Positions 12,433 through 24,568 of a DNA stretch of 64,000 nucleotides are shown in pieces. Each line of letters opens with the position of its first letter. Position 1 is the first letter of the stretch. The position numbers were made by a program, and so were the translations under genes. The stretch is taken from the NCBI RefSeq assembly GCF_020283565.1, contig NC_060059.1:8191501-8255500 (forward strand), in the 5' to 3' direction. The DNA comes from Trifolium pratense (Eukaryota; Streptophyta; Magnoliopsida; Fabales; Fabaceae). The notes under the pieces are model-generated. The model was not told where the DNA came from, did not search any database, and saw only the letters and a list, made by a program, of their open reading frames with translations.

Positions 12433-13800
12433 AAGAAGAAGAAGAAGGGAAGAAGTCAACTAATAACCTATAACCATAACTCATGAATACATTTTTATCA
12501 TCAACATGTAGATAACCAATAATCATAACCACACGAGTCAAAAATAAAAACATAAGTACATCTTTATGTGTTTTACATGAAAATGTTAGGATAACAACCT
12601 CCATGGCTGACACCCTACTGTTACAAAACCACGAGTACATCTTTATGTGTTTTACATGAAGATGTTAGGATAACAACATCCATGACTGACATGCTACTGT
12701 TACAAAAAAAAAATCATACTCATTCGTGAAGGATGTAGATGAACAACAACAACAACAAAAACAAATATCAACATGAATCTCAGGCTATATACAACACAAA
12801 GATATCAAGTCGGGATGAGTGTTAAAACAACAACAACAACAACAACAACAACAAAAAACATGAATCTCAGGTTGGAATGTTGGATACAACATAAAGATAT
12901 TCGGTCGGGGGAGTGTTCAAAAGTTTTTCAATCCAAATCTCAGGTTGGATACAATACAAATATATCCGGTCAAGGAGGAGTATTGAGGAACGACAACAAA
13001 CAAAAAAAGGAAGGAAAAAAATTCAGCGCAAATCTCGGATTGAGTATATTCTGGTGAACACTCAAGGGGGTTATATTATTAATAATGTGATGATAAATTT
13101 ACAATAATTGATCAATAATGGCTTGATACAAAAAATGTCATATATCTCCTTTACAATGAAAATATGAAGCTATTTATAGACTGTCATTCCTTCTTCTCCA
13201 AGTTTAATCTCCTAGAAGTACGGCCACCACCATCTTCTCCGACGAACCAACGCAAGAATATGGGTGATTATCCTTTCCTTCGTCCCCAAGCTATGGAGGT
13301 TACGGGGGTTATGATTTCTTCCACGTGACGCTAAACAATTGACAATTTGGGAAGAAGAAGATATTTTGGGCGCGACACAATATCAAAAACCTATTGGCGT
13401 CACCTCACTTCATCCTGCCCCGTCCTGTCATCTCGCCTATTGAGCCTTCTTAGATTATTTTGATTGGGCTTTGCTACTTTTGTTCTTATTCGGCCTAACT
13501 AATTTGTCCTTTGGTCCATTGCCCGGTCTACAGCCCCCAAGCACGAAGCTCAGTGAGGTGAAATGCTTGTACCTAGGCAAAAACGAATTAACAAAAAATC
13601 TAGATTCTGAAAACCTTGCTTATAATAACTACTACTTGAAGTCATTAATTTACCAATATATCTCTTAACAACACAATTATGATAGTATATTGAGTTTGCG
13701 TTGAGAGCCAAAGGTCAAGTGTTTGCGTTGAGAGTTTGATTCGTACCGCCACTTTTCTCCACACCCTCTCTCTCTCTCTCTTCTTTCTCTCTCATGACTT
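12141..13800. repeat. Intergenic region of microsatellites and short degenerate repeats
   Basis: A (GAA)n tract spans 12402-12447. A unit of roughly 80 bp containing acatctttatgtgttttacatga is tandemly repeated at 12546-12706. A loose unit of about 70-75 bp containing aatctcaggttggatacaac recurs three to four times across 12775-13057, with (CAA)n between. 13130-13560 looks like non-coding transposon debris that I cannot classify. A CT-rich tract lies at about 13768-13796. The short open frames here are explained by the simple repeats. Confidence 0.6.
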
Positions 13801-14140
13801 TTCCAAAAACTTGCAATAAAATACACAAACTTGGACTGATGCACAACATTAGTTGTAAACCTCGTTCATTCTATTGCCTTGAATTCAAATAAACATGAAA
13901 GCATAAATATATTAGTATTACAACATCAAATTCCTTAAAAAAAAAAAATTATTACAACATCAAATCATAAGCATAAATATATTACTATTACAACATCAAA
14001 TCATACTTATTTAAATAAATATTCACATTCCTTAGTAGCTAGCTAATTATAGGCCCTAATTAGCTCTGTGCTCCTTTAAAAATGCCTTATTTTCTACATA
14101 CAGCATATATATATTACATAGAAATATAGTGATGATTAAT

Positions 14141-15014
14141 TTATGGACACTTGAGCTTTCCTCCATGTGTGGTGATGGAGGCATAGCAAGGACACAAATG
14201 TGTGTTCCCAGATGTGCCTGGTGGGACACAGTTACATCTTTGACAACAACTAGTACATGCTCTCAAACATATCTTTTTCCTTGATGTCTTGCTGCACCTG
14301 TAATTGCACTTACCATTGCAATCTGCAACACATATAGCACAATAATTTTTTTTTTTGTCAAGTAAATTTATCTATTATAAAAAATTTATATTTTAAAAAT
14401 ATTCGTTGAGATAAATTGAACAAAATATTTATTTTCAATACGTTTATTTAAAACTAAACAATTCCATCCTATGCTTTTATTAATTATTTATATCTCTTAC
14501 CTATGTGTGAAGCAGAAACCATGTATTCATTTCCACTAAAGATCTCCAACTGAAAATTTTCATTTAAGAAAAGAGAAAAAATTAGCAACATGAGTTAGTA
14601 GGTGATTCAAAATTTATGTTTAGGCAATAAAAATAAAGAAAATATAGTAAAACAATGACTTTCCCACATAGTAAATATATAAAAACTGTGGAAATTAAAA
14701 TTTTAAAATATGCCAGCATTATAACTCAAAGGAACTTATTAAAAAAAACAAAACTACAATAAACAAAACATGTGACAAATATGGACAAAACAGAATTCTA
14801 AGCACATATATGTAAAAAAAAAAAAATAGCTGCAAAATGGATATAATCACTACTAGTGATTTAATTTTTTTGGTCAGATGTTTATATCGATAATTTTATT
14901 TTTTTCAAGTAGTGAATAATATCAAATATATAAGGAGTAATATGATGAAAGAACCTCTTGTATAAGGATGAGGCAGAGAAATGCCAAGATAAGTGTATTT
15001 TTGGTGAATGCCAT
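14141..15014 (-). CDS. GASA/snakin family cysteine-rich secreted peptide
   Basis: Three exons on the minus strand, 14955-15014, 14501-14549 and 14141-14322, join to 291 nt (96 aa) with GT-AG introns. Exon 1 is a 20-residue hydrophobic signal peptide (MAFTKNTLILAFLCLILIQE). After a short variable spacer, the last exon encodes the 60-residue GASA domain with all 12 cysteines in family order, including CSKTSRKKICLRACTSCCQR, the CVPPGTSGN motif and the terminal KCP. GASA peptides are apoplastic, often gibberellin-responsive, and act in growth or as snakin antimicrobials; which role applies here cannot be read from sequence. The gene is complete and shows no damage. Confidence 0.95.
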
Positions 15015-15182
15015 TGCTTACGAAAGAGAAAATTAAACAAGTTTAATGACAAAAAGAAAGTGAGAGGAAAATGTAAGTGAAAGTAGAAGGGGTGTGTAGG
15101 AGTATTTATAATGGAAAATTAAGAGTGGGTTGTGAGCTGAATCATGAAGAAAGTGATGATCATCTTTCAACAAACTTACATT

Positions 15183-15424
15183 ATGTTTTCTCTTTAGGTC
15201 CCCATGGTTCTTTTTCCCCCTTTGAAATTTAGTTTTTTGCCCTTCAATAAAAATTTCGGTTGCTACAAATCGAATTTTTTTGCCTTGAAAAAAAATTTCG
15301 GTTTCTGTTAACCGAATTTTTCCTAGAAAAAACTTTAGTTTCTGCGAACCGAAGTTTTTAGCAAGGGCAAAATTGGAATATTTGAGGGTATAAAAGATAC
15401 ATGGGAGACGTAGAGAGAAAACAT
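15183..15424. mobile_element. Foldback element with three internal hairpins
   Basis: Imperfect inverted arms run atgttttctctttaggtccc on the left and the complement of gacgtagagagaaaacat on the right. Between them lie three consecutive hairpins (about 15249-15280, 15291-15321, 15329-15359), each of the type aatttcggtt-loop-aaccgaattttt. The open frame across it is a by-product of the hairpins. It resembles the foldback at 55226. No clear target duplication was identified. Confidence 0.5.
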
Positions 15425-16027
15425 ATTTGAACATCAACTTCCCTATTCATGTGGCATGGATGTGGACTTTTAAGGTTTTCAAGCCGTGAGTGAATCAAAA
15501 TGACCAAGTGAAGTGATTACCTAAACTTTTGTTTACGTACCATGGTCATGGGACATAGAATTAGAAACGTAATGGAATTTTTTATGTATTAAAATTTTGG
15601 TTTTCAGGGAAAGGGGACGCGGTAAAGTTTAGGGAGCTCATTAGTCACTTTTATTTATCTTACGGGAGCTAAGAATTATTTTCACCAAGAATTGAATTTG
15701 GATTCTCTCGAATAATTCGTCTTAGAGGAGCTTATTAATCACTTTTATTTATTTTTGATCAAACTTCACCCCAAAGGTTAAAAAAATACTCTCATTTGTT
15801 GGGATTATTATACTTTCTTAAAAAGTTGTAGAAATTTATTCAACAATCGATGCAAATTAGGCACATAAATAAATTTGTATGTACTCGATCCACTTGTAAA
15901 TTTGTTTTCGTGACTACTTCTCGTTAGTTGTTGGATAAATTATTCTCAATTCTTCGAGGGGTAATCTATACAAAAAAAATAAATTATACTTTCTTGTTTA
16001 AGATAAAGCATTACATTATATGGATTT
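15425..16027. other. Intergenic, no gene seen
   Basis: AT-rich DNA. A short phrase, (a/t)gggagct(c/a)a...cacttttatttat, appears twice (about 15630-15655 and 15727-15752). No coding or RNA feature recognised. Confidence 0.35.
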
Positions 16028-16199
16028 AATTGATATGCACCGACGGTGTAAAATAATTTTACACCGTCAACCAATACCAACCATGTTTTTCGCCACATCA
16101 CCCCACTTCACCCCACTTTCTTGATATGACATGGCAAAATGATGGTTGTTTATTGAACGATCGTGTAAAACTATTTTACACCGTCGGTGCATATCAATT
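16028..16199. mobile_element. MITE with cgacggtgtaaaa arms, copy 2 (complete)
   Basis: Both terminal arms are intact: attgatatgcaccgacggtg on the left and its complement caccgtcggtgcatatcaat-type on the right, each followed by a second ttttacacc palindrome. The interior matches the copy at 11965-12140. It is about 172 bp without coding potential. A diverged relative may lie near 46610-46705. Confidence 0.75.
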
Positions 16200-17000
16200 A
16201 AACTCTAAATTATATACTTTGGATCTTATGAAAAACCATGCAAGGTAGTAGTAACTTATAGTAGTAGTCGCGAATCACACAATATGATTCCTTTTTGAAG
16301 ACAAAATGACATAAAGTGACACATCAATGCAGTTGTCATTGTTCTTTTTTCTTTTGTTTTTTAGACGAAATAACAAACAACACCAAAACTAACATATATT
16401 ATGAGATTTTAGATTCGAATCCGAATGAAGACGTCCAGTTTATCGGTATTGTCAGTTGAATTATAACTTATATACCATTGTTATTCAATTATATGCAAGA
16501 GTTTGATTAAGAGCCATGAGTTTTTTTTAACATGCAAGATATTCACCGATTTTCTACAGAAAAAAAAAAAAAAAAACTTTGCTGACCACTCCTAGTAGAG
16601 TTTCTCTCTTGACCACATTTTTTTCATCTATAATGCTCAAATTCAGTTGTTTACTTAAATAACCTTTGGATACTTGTTGGGGATTAACATTTGTCACTGT
16701 GATTAAATTAACAAAAAGAACAAGTGAATGGAGATATTGCAAAAGAAATTAGAGAGATTCAATGAATTACATGTGGAAAGAGATTAATGACATTTGCTAT
16801 ACCCAAAACGTTAATATGCCTACACGAAGGAATATCTCACGCACGTAGAATCATGCATACACCCTACAGGGTAAACTTTAGATGGGATTTGAATCCTTTT
16901 ACCTTAATTACTTTCTAGAACTTTACTTTATATTAATTAATGTAAACATAAAAAGTTAATTTGTACTATGTTGCATACAAAGTTTTGTTAGCGGCAACAA
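16200..17000. other. Intergenic, no gene seen
   Basis: AT-rich with an A run at 16560-16577. The short open frame on the minus strand ends in a poly-Phe tail caused by this run and is rejected. Nothing else recognised. Confidence 0.35.
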
Positions 17001-17009
17001 TAACCAAAT

Positions 17010-17622
17010 GGCTAAATTGCAGTTTTGGCCCCCACGTTTCATAATTGTGCGATTTTGGCCCTTCACATTTCAAATGTGCGATTTTGGCCCCCCACGTTTC
17101 ATAATTGTGCGATTTTGGCCCCCCACGTTTCAAATGTGCGATTTTGGCCCCCCACGTTTCATAATTGTGCGATTTTGGCCCCCCACGTTGACTATTTTGA
17201 CCAAAAAATTGATGACATGAAATTTTTTTTACACGTGTCTTAATTGTATTGGCCAACCAAAATTTATTATTTATTTTTTTTTTTAAAAAAAGGATAGGTT
17301 TCAAGAATTGATTATGCTATATTGGTTTCACGTGACCTATCCTTTTTTTTTTAAAAAAAATAATAATAAATTTTGGTTGGCCAATACAATTAAGACACGT
17401 GTAATAAATATTCCATGTCATCAATTTTTTGGTCAAAATAGTCAACGGGGATCAAGAAATGCAAAAGGGGGCAAACGTGGGGATCAAAATCGCACATTTG
17501 AAACGTGGGGGGCCAAAATCGCACAATTATGAAATGTGAGGGGCCAAAATCGCACATTTGAAACGTGGGGGGCCAAAATCGCACAATTATGAAACGTGGG
17601 GGGCCAAAACTGTAATTTAGCC
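17010..17622. mobile_element. 613-bp MULE-type foldback with repeated subterminal units
   Basis: Flanked by a perfect 9-bp target duplication taaccaaat (17001-17009, 17623-17631). Each arm is about 290 bp and starts ggctaaattgcagttttggc; the right end is the complement except for one base (ctgtaattt). Inside each arm two related units alternate, one with cgtttcataattgtgc and one with cgtttcaaatgtgc, each preceded by gattttggcccccca. The arms then run through an AT-rich stretch and an inverted aaggatagg core around 17290-17345. The open frames with FGPPRF/FWPP repeats are by-products. The 9-bp duplication and long arms fit Mutator-like foldbacks. Confidence 0.9.
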
Positions 17623-17631
17623 TAACCAAAT

Positions 17632-18270
17632 CTTATCTCATTAAATAACAATTTGGTTAAAGAGACATAAAAATAAAAGCTGTAATTTCTATAGCCATGC
17701 ACAACACGGCAAATTAATATCGTTAAAAAGGTAACATTGAAGAATTGACATAATTTATTTTACATGACATATATCCTAGCTAGTAACAACCGTGCTTAAA
17801 ATAAGTACTAGCTTTTGGCATTATGAAAGTTTGCTAAAAAAGGAAGGATCTTGTGGTGAGACAAGCATGCATCCAAAAAGTTTCACAAGCTAAATATTAA
17901 GAGTTACGTATAGCCTATAGTTTTTTGTTTTCAACAAGTTGCATACACTGATTGGGAAATATTTGCTATAGAAGGCATGTAAAGTGTTTTCCCTCCAAGA
18001 TCCGTGAATCAAAGGTTTGTTTTCATTTGTGGAAACTATCTGGTACAACTTACAAGGTTCATTTGGTGTGATATATCATCATCATTGTATGATATGTCAA
18101 TATCATCATATACACAATGATAAATGTGTTCAGACAGGTCAAATGCATTCAGGAGTCTTTTAAGTTTTGCGTTTGTAACAATTTAGTCCTTTAAATTTTA
18201 GATAACAAATATGTCATTTACGTTTCTAACTTGTTACTCTTTCAGTTAACCTCGGTTACTTCGTTGCATC
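17632..18270. other. Intergenic, no gene seen
   Basis: AT-rich. A local palindromic cluster of atcatcat/atgatat lies near 18070-18125. No gene or clear mobile element. Confidence 0.35.
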
Positions 18271-18278
18271 ATTATCGT

Positions 18279-18749
18279 CATGGACGAATATAGAGGGGGG
18301 CAGGCAGTGGCCAAGCCCCCCCCCTCCATGTCACGTATCATTTATATGTATACATTCCCCCACTCCAATTATATATGTATGAAAAATAATGATATTGTGA
18401 ATACATATAAACTCTATAGCATAGATTATATACATTAATTAAGTAAAGACAGTTTTATTTTGGTTTGAACTCTGAACTTTGCGATTATGTGTGAATTTTG
18501 GTAGTGTTTATTATTTTGTCTACTGTCTAGAAGGATATGATTATATGTATTTGATTGACAAAAAAAATAATTTACACCAACATTCAATGAAAATTAAAAA
18601 AAAATGTTTAAAGTGGGGTGTAGTAGAGTGATTTGGCAAAATAAACGGTTCTTATTGTATGTCGGTTCATATCCTATTTTCTCTTAATTTTATTATATAT
18701 TACTACTATTTTTGGCCCCCGGTACGATAACTTTCTGGATCCGTCCCTG
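18279..18749. mobile_element. Degenerate hAT-like element
   Basis: An 8-bp target duplication with one mismatch (attatcgt 18271-18278, attaccgt 18750-18757) flanks ends CATGGACGAATATAGA and, on the complement of the right end, CAGGGACGGATCCAGA (12 of 16 match). An eight-base target and CAGGG-like ends suggest hAT. The interior has ggggggcaggcagtggccaa and tttttggcccccgg but no transposase frame. Confidence 0.6.
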
Positions 18750-18757
18750 ATTACCGT

Positions 18758-19611
18758 TAACGTTGAATTCCACCATGATGGGTATTTTGATGAAAAGGAA
18801 ACGTATGTTGGAGAAGATTAATTGAAAAGGTAGCAGTGCAACAAATTCCACCATGATAACTGAGGGTAGCGGTGTAATAAGTTAAAAACTTAAAGACTTA
18901 TTTGTTACCTAAAAAACTTAAGGAAACTGTTACAAACGTGAAACTTAAAGCACCCTCGGATGTATTTGGCCGTTGAAATATACCAATTTTTTTATCATCG
19001 GTTTAAGATGTCTTATTTTACCATGTAAAGTAAAAATAAATCACTATTTACCAAAACAAAATAAAATAAATAAATCACTATGAAAGCTTGAACCCAGATA
19101 ACAAATATTACTAATATTTTACCTAAGCTACATCTGATAAAATCTGAGACATGGAAGCTGGAATCCAAAAAACATATCCTGTTTTACATCACCAATGAGT
19201 TGAAGGAGGTGAGATTTGCATTATACTTATAGGTCTAATTGTATCAACTTAGGAGCAAATATAATTATAATATAACATATCATGAGCAAGAGCAATATAT
19301 AAAACAATTTTTCTGACAAATGAACATGATTTGTAAATTATAAGCAACCTTACTGTGAGACTGTGAGTTTCTTCATTCCAAGGTCCAGAACAGACACTTC
19401 AGCTATTCACAGCAAAGTCTATAAATCATAAGCCAAGTCGACCTCGATAACTTGAGCATCAATTATTTCTTGCTAATTGGCATCCAAAATGTGATAACCT
19501 TTCTTCACAAGCAATTCTGTCTTTTATTTAAGGTCGAAGGGGGGAATAAATGAACAATGATGCTATGTTGAAGTCAACTAATATTACAAATACATATATT
19601 TCATCGATCAA
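18758..19611. other. Intergenic and probable 3' UTR of the mTERF gene
   Basis: The part nearest 19611 is probably the 3' UTR of the minus-strand mTERF gene. The rest is AT-rich without recognisable features. Confidence 0.35.
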
Positions 19612-21992
19612 CTAGAATCGAACCCAGCATCTAGTGCATTGTGCCATACAATCTCCTTTACAATCAACATTATAACCCAAAACTTTCGGATTTCGAAGGA
19701 GAAGGTTTCTAAGTGATTTTCCTTCAATACTCCACTGCTCCTCCAAGATCTTTATATTCCCTTTCAACTCTTCTTCTAGATTACACCCAAGAACTTCGGG
19801 AAATTTTTTGAGCAACTTGGAAAGATCATCATCAGAAAGATTTAAACTCCTTAGATATTCTAATATACCATTTACTGTCTCGAATTTGGGAACTTCTTTC
19901 TTACGATCTTCTCCCCAATAAGGAGAATGGACAAGTCCAAATGCTTTTCCAAGTATCTTGTCCTTTTCTTCATCACTGAAGTTAAATGCAGAAAGAGCTT
20001 GTCTACATGCTTCCCACATACTCCGATCTTCATTACTCGTGATTATATTTTCTATCTGTGTTGTAGAACGCAATATCCAATGGTTCGTAGAATGATTTGA
20101 GGTCCATTTTTCTTTTGCGACACTTGGTGAAAATCCGCAAGAATATCTGATATTTGACGATTGAATACTTGAAGATGCAGCAGCAAAATCAGCCTGCATA
20201 ATCATATGCAATTTTCAGATTCTGATGACCATTATTAGCCACTTATATATCAAAATTACACCTTTCTCACAAGTCACATCAATAGTCAAAAAAAGGAAAA
20301 AGTCATTTATGTTTTCTCTACTCGTAATTTTGCGGACACTTTGTTTACTATAGTATTTTCAGTATAAAAGTCAACCTCCAAGACTAAAACTGGATTCTTT
20401 CCATGGTTTGAGACAGCTAATAGCCTAAGGCTAATATGTATGATAAAACCATAGTCTTTTAATTTCAGCTTGAAATTTGACCAACAAAAGAATGATATGA
20501 AGACACCCTTTCGATACAAAATCCTAAAAGACATTGGGACATTAAAATCCAGCCTATTGATTAATTTGAATGCTTATCGATGAAAATGCCTCATAGGAGA
20601 AGCTGTAGAAGCAAAATTCAGGACTAGAGCGTCCACTCTTCATGTTATAGCTACCGTAAAAAGAATTAGAAGGTGATTAATGAGGTTCAAACTCCAAAGA
20701 AAGATAGACAGTCAATCCAGCAAGCTTTATTTGAAGAACCGATACAAGCTTTCACTTAGTGAGCCAATACGGAGTAACCAAAAGTCAAGTTTTCTTATAT
20801 TACTCAACTACATCGTTACTATTTGCATTATTACTGTTGAAAGAAAAAAAAAAAAACGAAGCTCTTAAAACTTCCCAATTAGAACCCACTTTTCACTGTT
20901 ATCATGTTCTAAAAACAGTTTCAACCTTTTCCTGGACAATAGTAATGGTCTTGTGACAGCAGCACCATAGAGATATATATATATCTAAACATGAATTGTT
21001 CACTAACCAATGCATACCAACCCATTTTCTAGCACACATGCAGAGTCTGTATGATTTGCGAAAAGTAAGTACTTAAAAGAACAGCACACGACAGAACAAC
21101 ACAAGATAAAGTTTTAAGATTTCGAACAACTTATTTTGCTGTATGATGTTTGATGGACAGAAGACTACTATTTTGCTAGTTTAACCAACTTGTAACTGAG
21201 ACAAAAAGTTGTCATGTGGTTTAGTAATAAACAAAAATTTCAGTTTTTTTTTATAAAAAACTTGGTATCCGGTCCAAGGACCGACTAATTCGAGGGGACC
21301 AATGCCACGGCCCATTTGCGGAGCCCATTTAAAGGCAGAGTTTTTGTTTTTTGCTTTGTATGAACTAACCCACCGAAATTGGCACCGAACTTGAGACCTT
21401 GAGAGAAGCACCAGGGGAAATCAAACCTGAGACCTTGAGAGGAGCACACTCCAAGGTCTCAAGCCAACACCACTAGGCCAACCCAATTCGTCAGTCCCTT
21501 CCCCCTAATTTGTCTAGAGTCCCAAAAACAGTTTTAAAATCAGACATAGTACAACTTAATTGTCCTGTCCAATCCCTTATTTTTTTAGTCAATCAAACGC
21601 ACCAACAAAGCCACCACAACCTATTAGAAAATAAATGCTTAGATACACTTACCTTGCAATGGAAGAAATTTGGTGCAGAATCAATAGTGAGAAGAGGGGA
21701 ATTCAACTGTTTTCCCAGCATCCCTGCACTTGCAAAATAACACATAAATTGAAAAAGGGGAGAAATGCTATAAAAACTTCTTCTGCCTACATATAACTTG
21801 TAAAAAGCAAAGCAAAGTCAATCCATAAGAGAGAGACACAAAAACCATGACACCCCAAAAACAAAAACACGAAAATTGAACAAGAATTTGCCATGTTGAA
21901 AAAGAAAGACAATATGAATGAATAGGATTGAAAAGATGAAGCTAACCAGAGCGGCGAGAAGGTGCGGAAGATGCGAAGTTGAGACAGTCCAT
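19612..21992 (-). CDS. mTERF-family protein, probably plastid-targeted
   Basis: Three minus-strand exons, 21947-21992, 21653-21723 and 19612-20193, join in frame to 699 nt (232 aa). The N terminus (MDCLNFASSAPSRRSG...) is Ser- and Arg-rich with few acidic residues, fitting a chloroplast transit peptide. From about residue 140 there are helical repeats of mTERF type: ILEYLRSLNLSDDDLSKLLK followed by FPEVLGC, then LRNLLLRNPKVLGYNVDC. The C terminus GDCMAQCTRCWVRF is distinctive and resembles, from memory, Arabidopsis At4g09620. mTERF proteins bind organelle nucleic acids and affect transcription or splicing; this one is short with few repeats. Intron 2 contains a SINE. Upstream in-frame ATGs exist before 21992 but lack support; the one chosen gives a plausible transit peptide. 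Confidence 0.85.
21253..21490 (-). repeat. tRNA-derived SINE (long relative of family A) in an mTERF intron
   Basis: On the minus strand it reads gttggcctagtggtgttggc, tgagaccttggagtgtgctc and ggtttgattt, matching the head of the SINEs at 3521 and 8854. A longer tail follows: caatttcggtgggttagttc, then the complement of cttggtatccggtccaagga. A partial duplication of the aaggtctcaggtt segment is visible. A relative of the tail occurs near 1045-1155. No clean target duplication seen. Confidence 0.7.
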
Positions 21993-24568
21993 ATCATCTA
22001 CTACTACGCTCTCACCATTCACCGTTTTTGTGGAGTTTTTTATGTTCTCTCCGTTTTGGTGGTCGAAAAATTCCGGATAATAATATTTTGTTAAATAAAA
22101 TACATGAAAATCAACTAAAAAGACCCCTCGATTATTTTTCATCCAGCTATTTAGTTCATTAAACATTTAAACAGTTAAGTAATTAAAAAGTCCTTAATTT
22201 AATTGGTTCTTAGGTTATGTTTGGCCCAGCTTATTTTTGACTTTTCTACTCCTTAATAAAAAAGTTAGGCCAAACAGTTTTTTTTAAAAGTACTTAATTG
22301 AAAAAGTAGCTTATTCAACTATTTAGGCTGATTTGGATTAGTTTATTTTTTAGTTTATACAAATGCAAATTTTTATGTATTATTAATTTACTATAAGTTT
22401 GTCAAAGTAATTTATGATAAAATAGCTTATAAAAATACGATTTTCACTAGTGTGAACTTATAAAATAGTATAAAACTTAATTTATATTGCATAAACTGTT
22501 TGCATATGCTTAGAAATAAGCTAATCCAAATGGGCACTATATAAGCTATTAAAATCAACTAAAACGTCGCTAAATTATTCTCTCATCCAAGTATGATAAT
22601 CAAACACAGATATACTATTAAGCCAGTGAAAATTAACTTTTTTTTTTGAGGAAAAAAAAAACCATCTTGGTTCTACAGTATATTAATGCAATATTTATTA
22701 TTTTTCTAATTTTTATTATGTTTTGTTCTTATCGTCATTCTCATTCATTGAAATATTTATTTTAGTTATAAATAATTGGGCAAGCCATCTAAATTAGCTC
22801 GTCTGGCCTCAACCCACATTTGAACAGACTTAAATAAGATGAACCTAAATTGGGCAAGCCATTTATTCATATTATAGATTACTTAACTTGTTTCTATATA
22901 TGATGGTACACGATTATGAAATTGGGAAACTAGCATGTAAACATTAACACCCTTTTTTAAATAAAAAAAAAAAGTTTTGTCTCTTGATAAAACTTATTCT
23001 AAAATTTGAAAACGATTGTAACAAATTTTTGCAATACAAAATAATAGCACCAAACTTGGAATGACAGTCAAGTGAATTGGATATGATGTCAACTACTGGC
23101 TTTCAGGTTAAGTTCAATACAAACATTAGTAAAACTCCTGACTCTTTATGGCAATGAATTCCCATATTGCCACAGACATTTTGGTACAAATAACTTCACC
23201 TTCAACACTCATAAACACCGCAACATCTACATTTAATTTGAATTGTCGTAGATCTAGTCTAGTTTATGTTGCAACAATTATACTATGACGACTTTGAACA
23301 ACACTTTAGTACCTTGCACGTGCACGTGCGTGCTACCCACCGAAAATGTTATCGCCTCAACATTTTTTTTGAATATTTGGCGTTAGTCTTTTTGTGTTGG
23401 ACCTAGTTAGCCCATGTTTAAGATTTATTTAAGATGTTTGGCGTTGGTCTTTTTATTTGTTTGTTTAAGATTTTCTCCCTTTCAAGCCTCAACATTATCG
23501 CATAAAACAGTATTATCATACTCATATCATCATTAAAAAAATACTGATATATCATACTCTCTAATTTTTATTACAGAAAAAAAACTTGTTTTTAAAATTT
23601 TTTGTAAAATTAGAAGCCACCCTAAATTATAATATTGTCTAAATATATAAAAAATCTTAAAAGTAAATAATTTTTTACAACAAGATTTTTTATAATAATT
23701 TACAACTAATAATTTAATAAGTCATACATTTTTTTTGTTTGGACAAAGCTGGCAATACTCGAGGCTCGCAATACGCGCCTATCAATGGAAAAACGGTGTT
23801 TTCCTCAGCCGCGTTTCATTAATTGTGAATTTTGGATTCTTGTACATAATCTCATCTTGTAGTAACGCTGTACTATTATGTGTAAGATTTAGTTTATCAA
23901 ATCAAATCTCTTTGCAAAAACCAAAAATTGATCTCTTTAACTTAATCATCTGAAATCTTCCAAAACTATTTAACCATAATAACACAATTTCTTACATCAA
24001 ATAATTAGTTAATTATTTTCTCCCTCACATCATGGCTAAAAAACAAATAACAAAATAGTACTAGTACAATAAAATCTAGACCAATCTTTAAATACCTAAA
24101 AACATTAAATTGATACCCTTTTTAATGTACCTCTCACTCCCGTGAGTAAAAATAATAATTCATCCATCGTCCGCTTATATCCCCGGCGGCACACCGTCGC
24201 CGGCAACCTCTATCTCATTCATTACTCACTCACTCACTCACTCACTCATGCTTTACTTGCTCTATAATTATTATATTTCCATATCCATTATTTTATTCAT
24301 TTTTAGATTTAGTTAAAAATTAAGAAGCTAATACAATACCCATTTTTTAATTTTTTCCAAAAACACAACAAAAAATAATTCAACCACCGTCTTCTGTTTC
24401 GCTTGCTTCACACTCTTCTTCAACCACCCACCAGAAATCAACACTACCCCATTAACTCACTGAGTCAAAATCTGAATCTTTTTGCAAAATAAGCTTCTGG
24501 GTTGGGTTTATTTTTTAGAGAGAGAAACTCTAGAGAGAGAATTTTGTGTTTTTCTATGTTATGGTATT
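21993..24568. other. Intergenic between divergently transcribed mTERF and DUF616 genes
   Basis: It presumably holds the promoters of both neighbours. 22205-22560 looks like a degraded MITE with ttaggccaaacag and aagctaatccaaatgggc motifs. A CACTn tract (24219-24249) and CT-rich leader DNA precede the DUF616 start. A short gcacgtgcacgtgcgtgc palindrome lies near 23321. No open frame with coding character. Confidence 0.45.

Noticed and set aside
15033..15437. 134-codon minus-strand frame
   Set aside because: Runs across the hairpin foldback; the repeated FF-GK pattern comes from the hairpins.
16554..16742. Short minus-strand frame ending in poly-Phe
   Set aside because: Caused by an A run; no splice sites or homology.
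17008..17304. Open frames on both strands with FGPPRF/FWPP repeats
   Set aside because: They are produced by the repeated units of the foldback element; the frames mirror each other and lack gene signals.
17010..17622. CRISPR-like regularly spaced repeats
   Set aside because: The repeats are adjacent units in inverted arms without unique spacers, and this is a plant nuclear genome.
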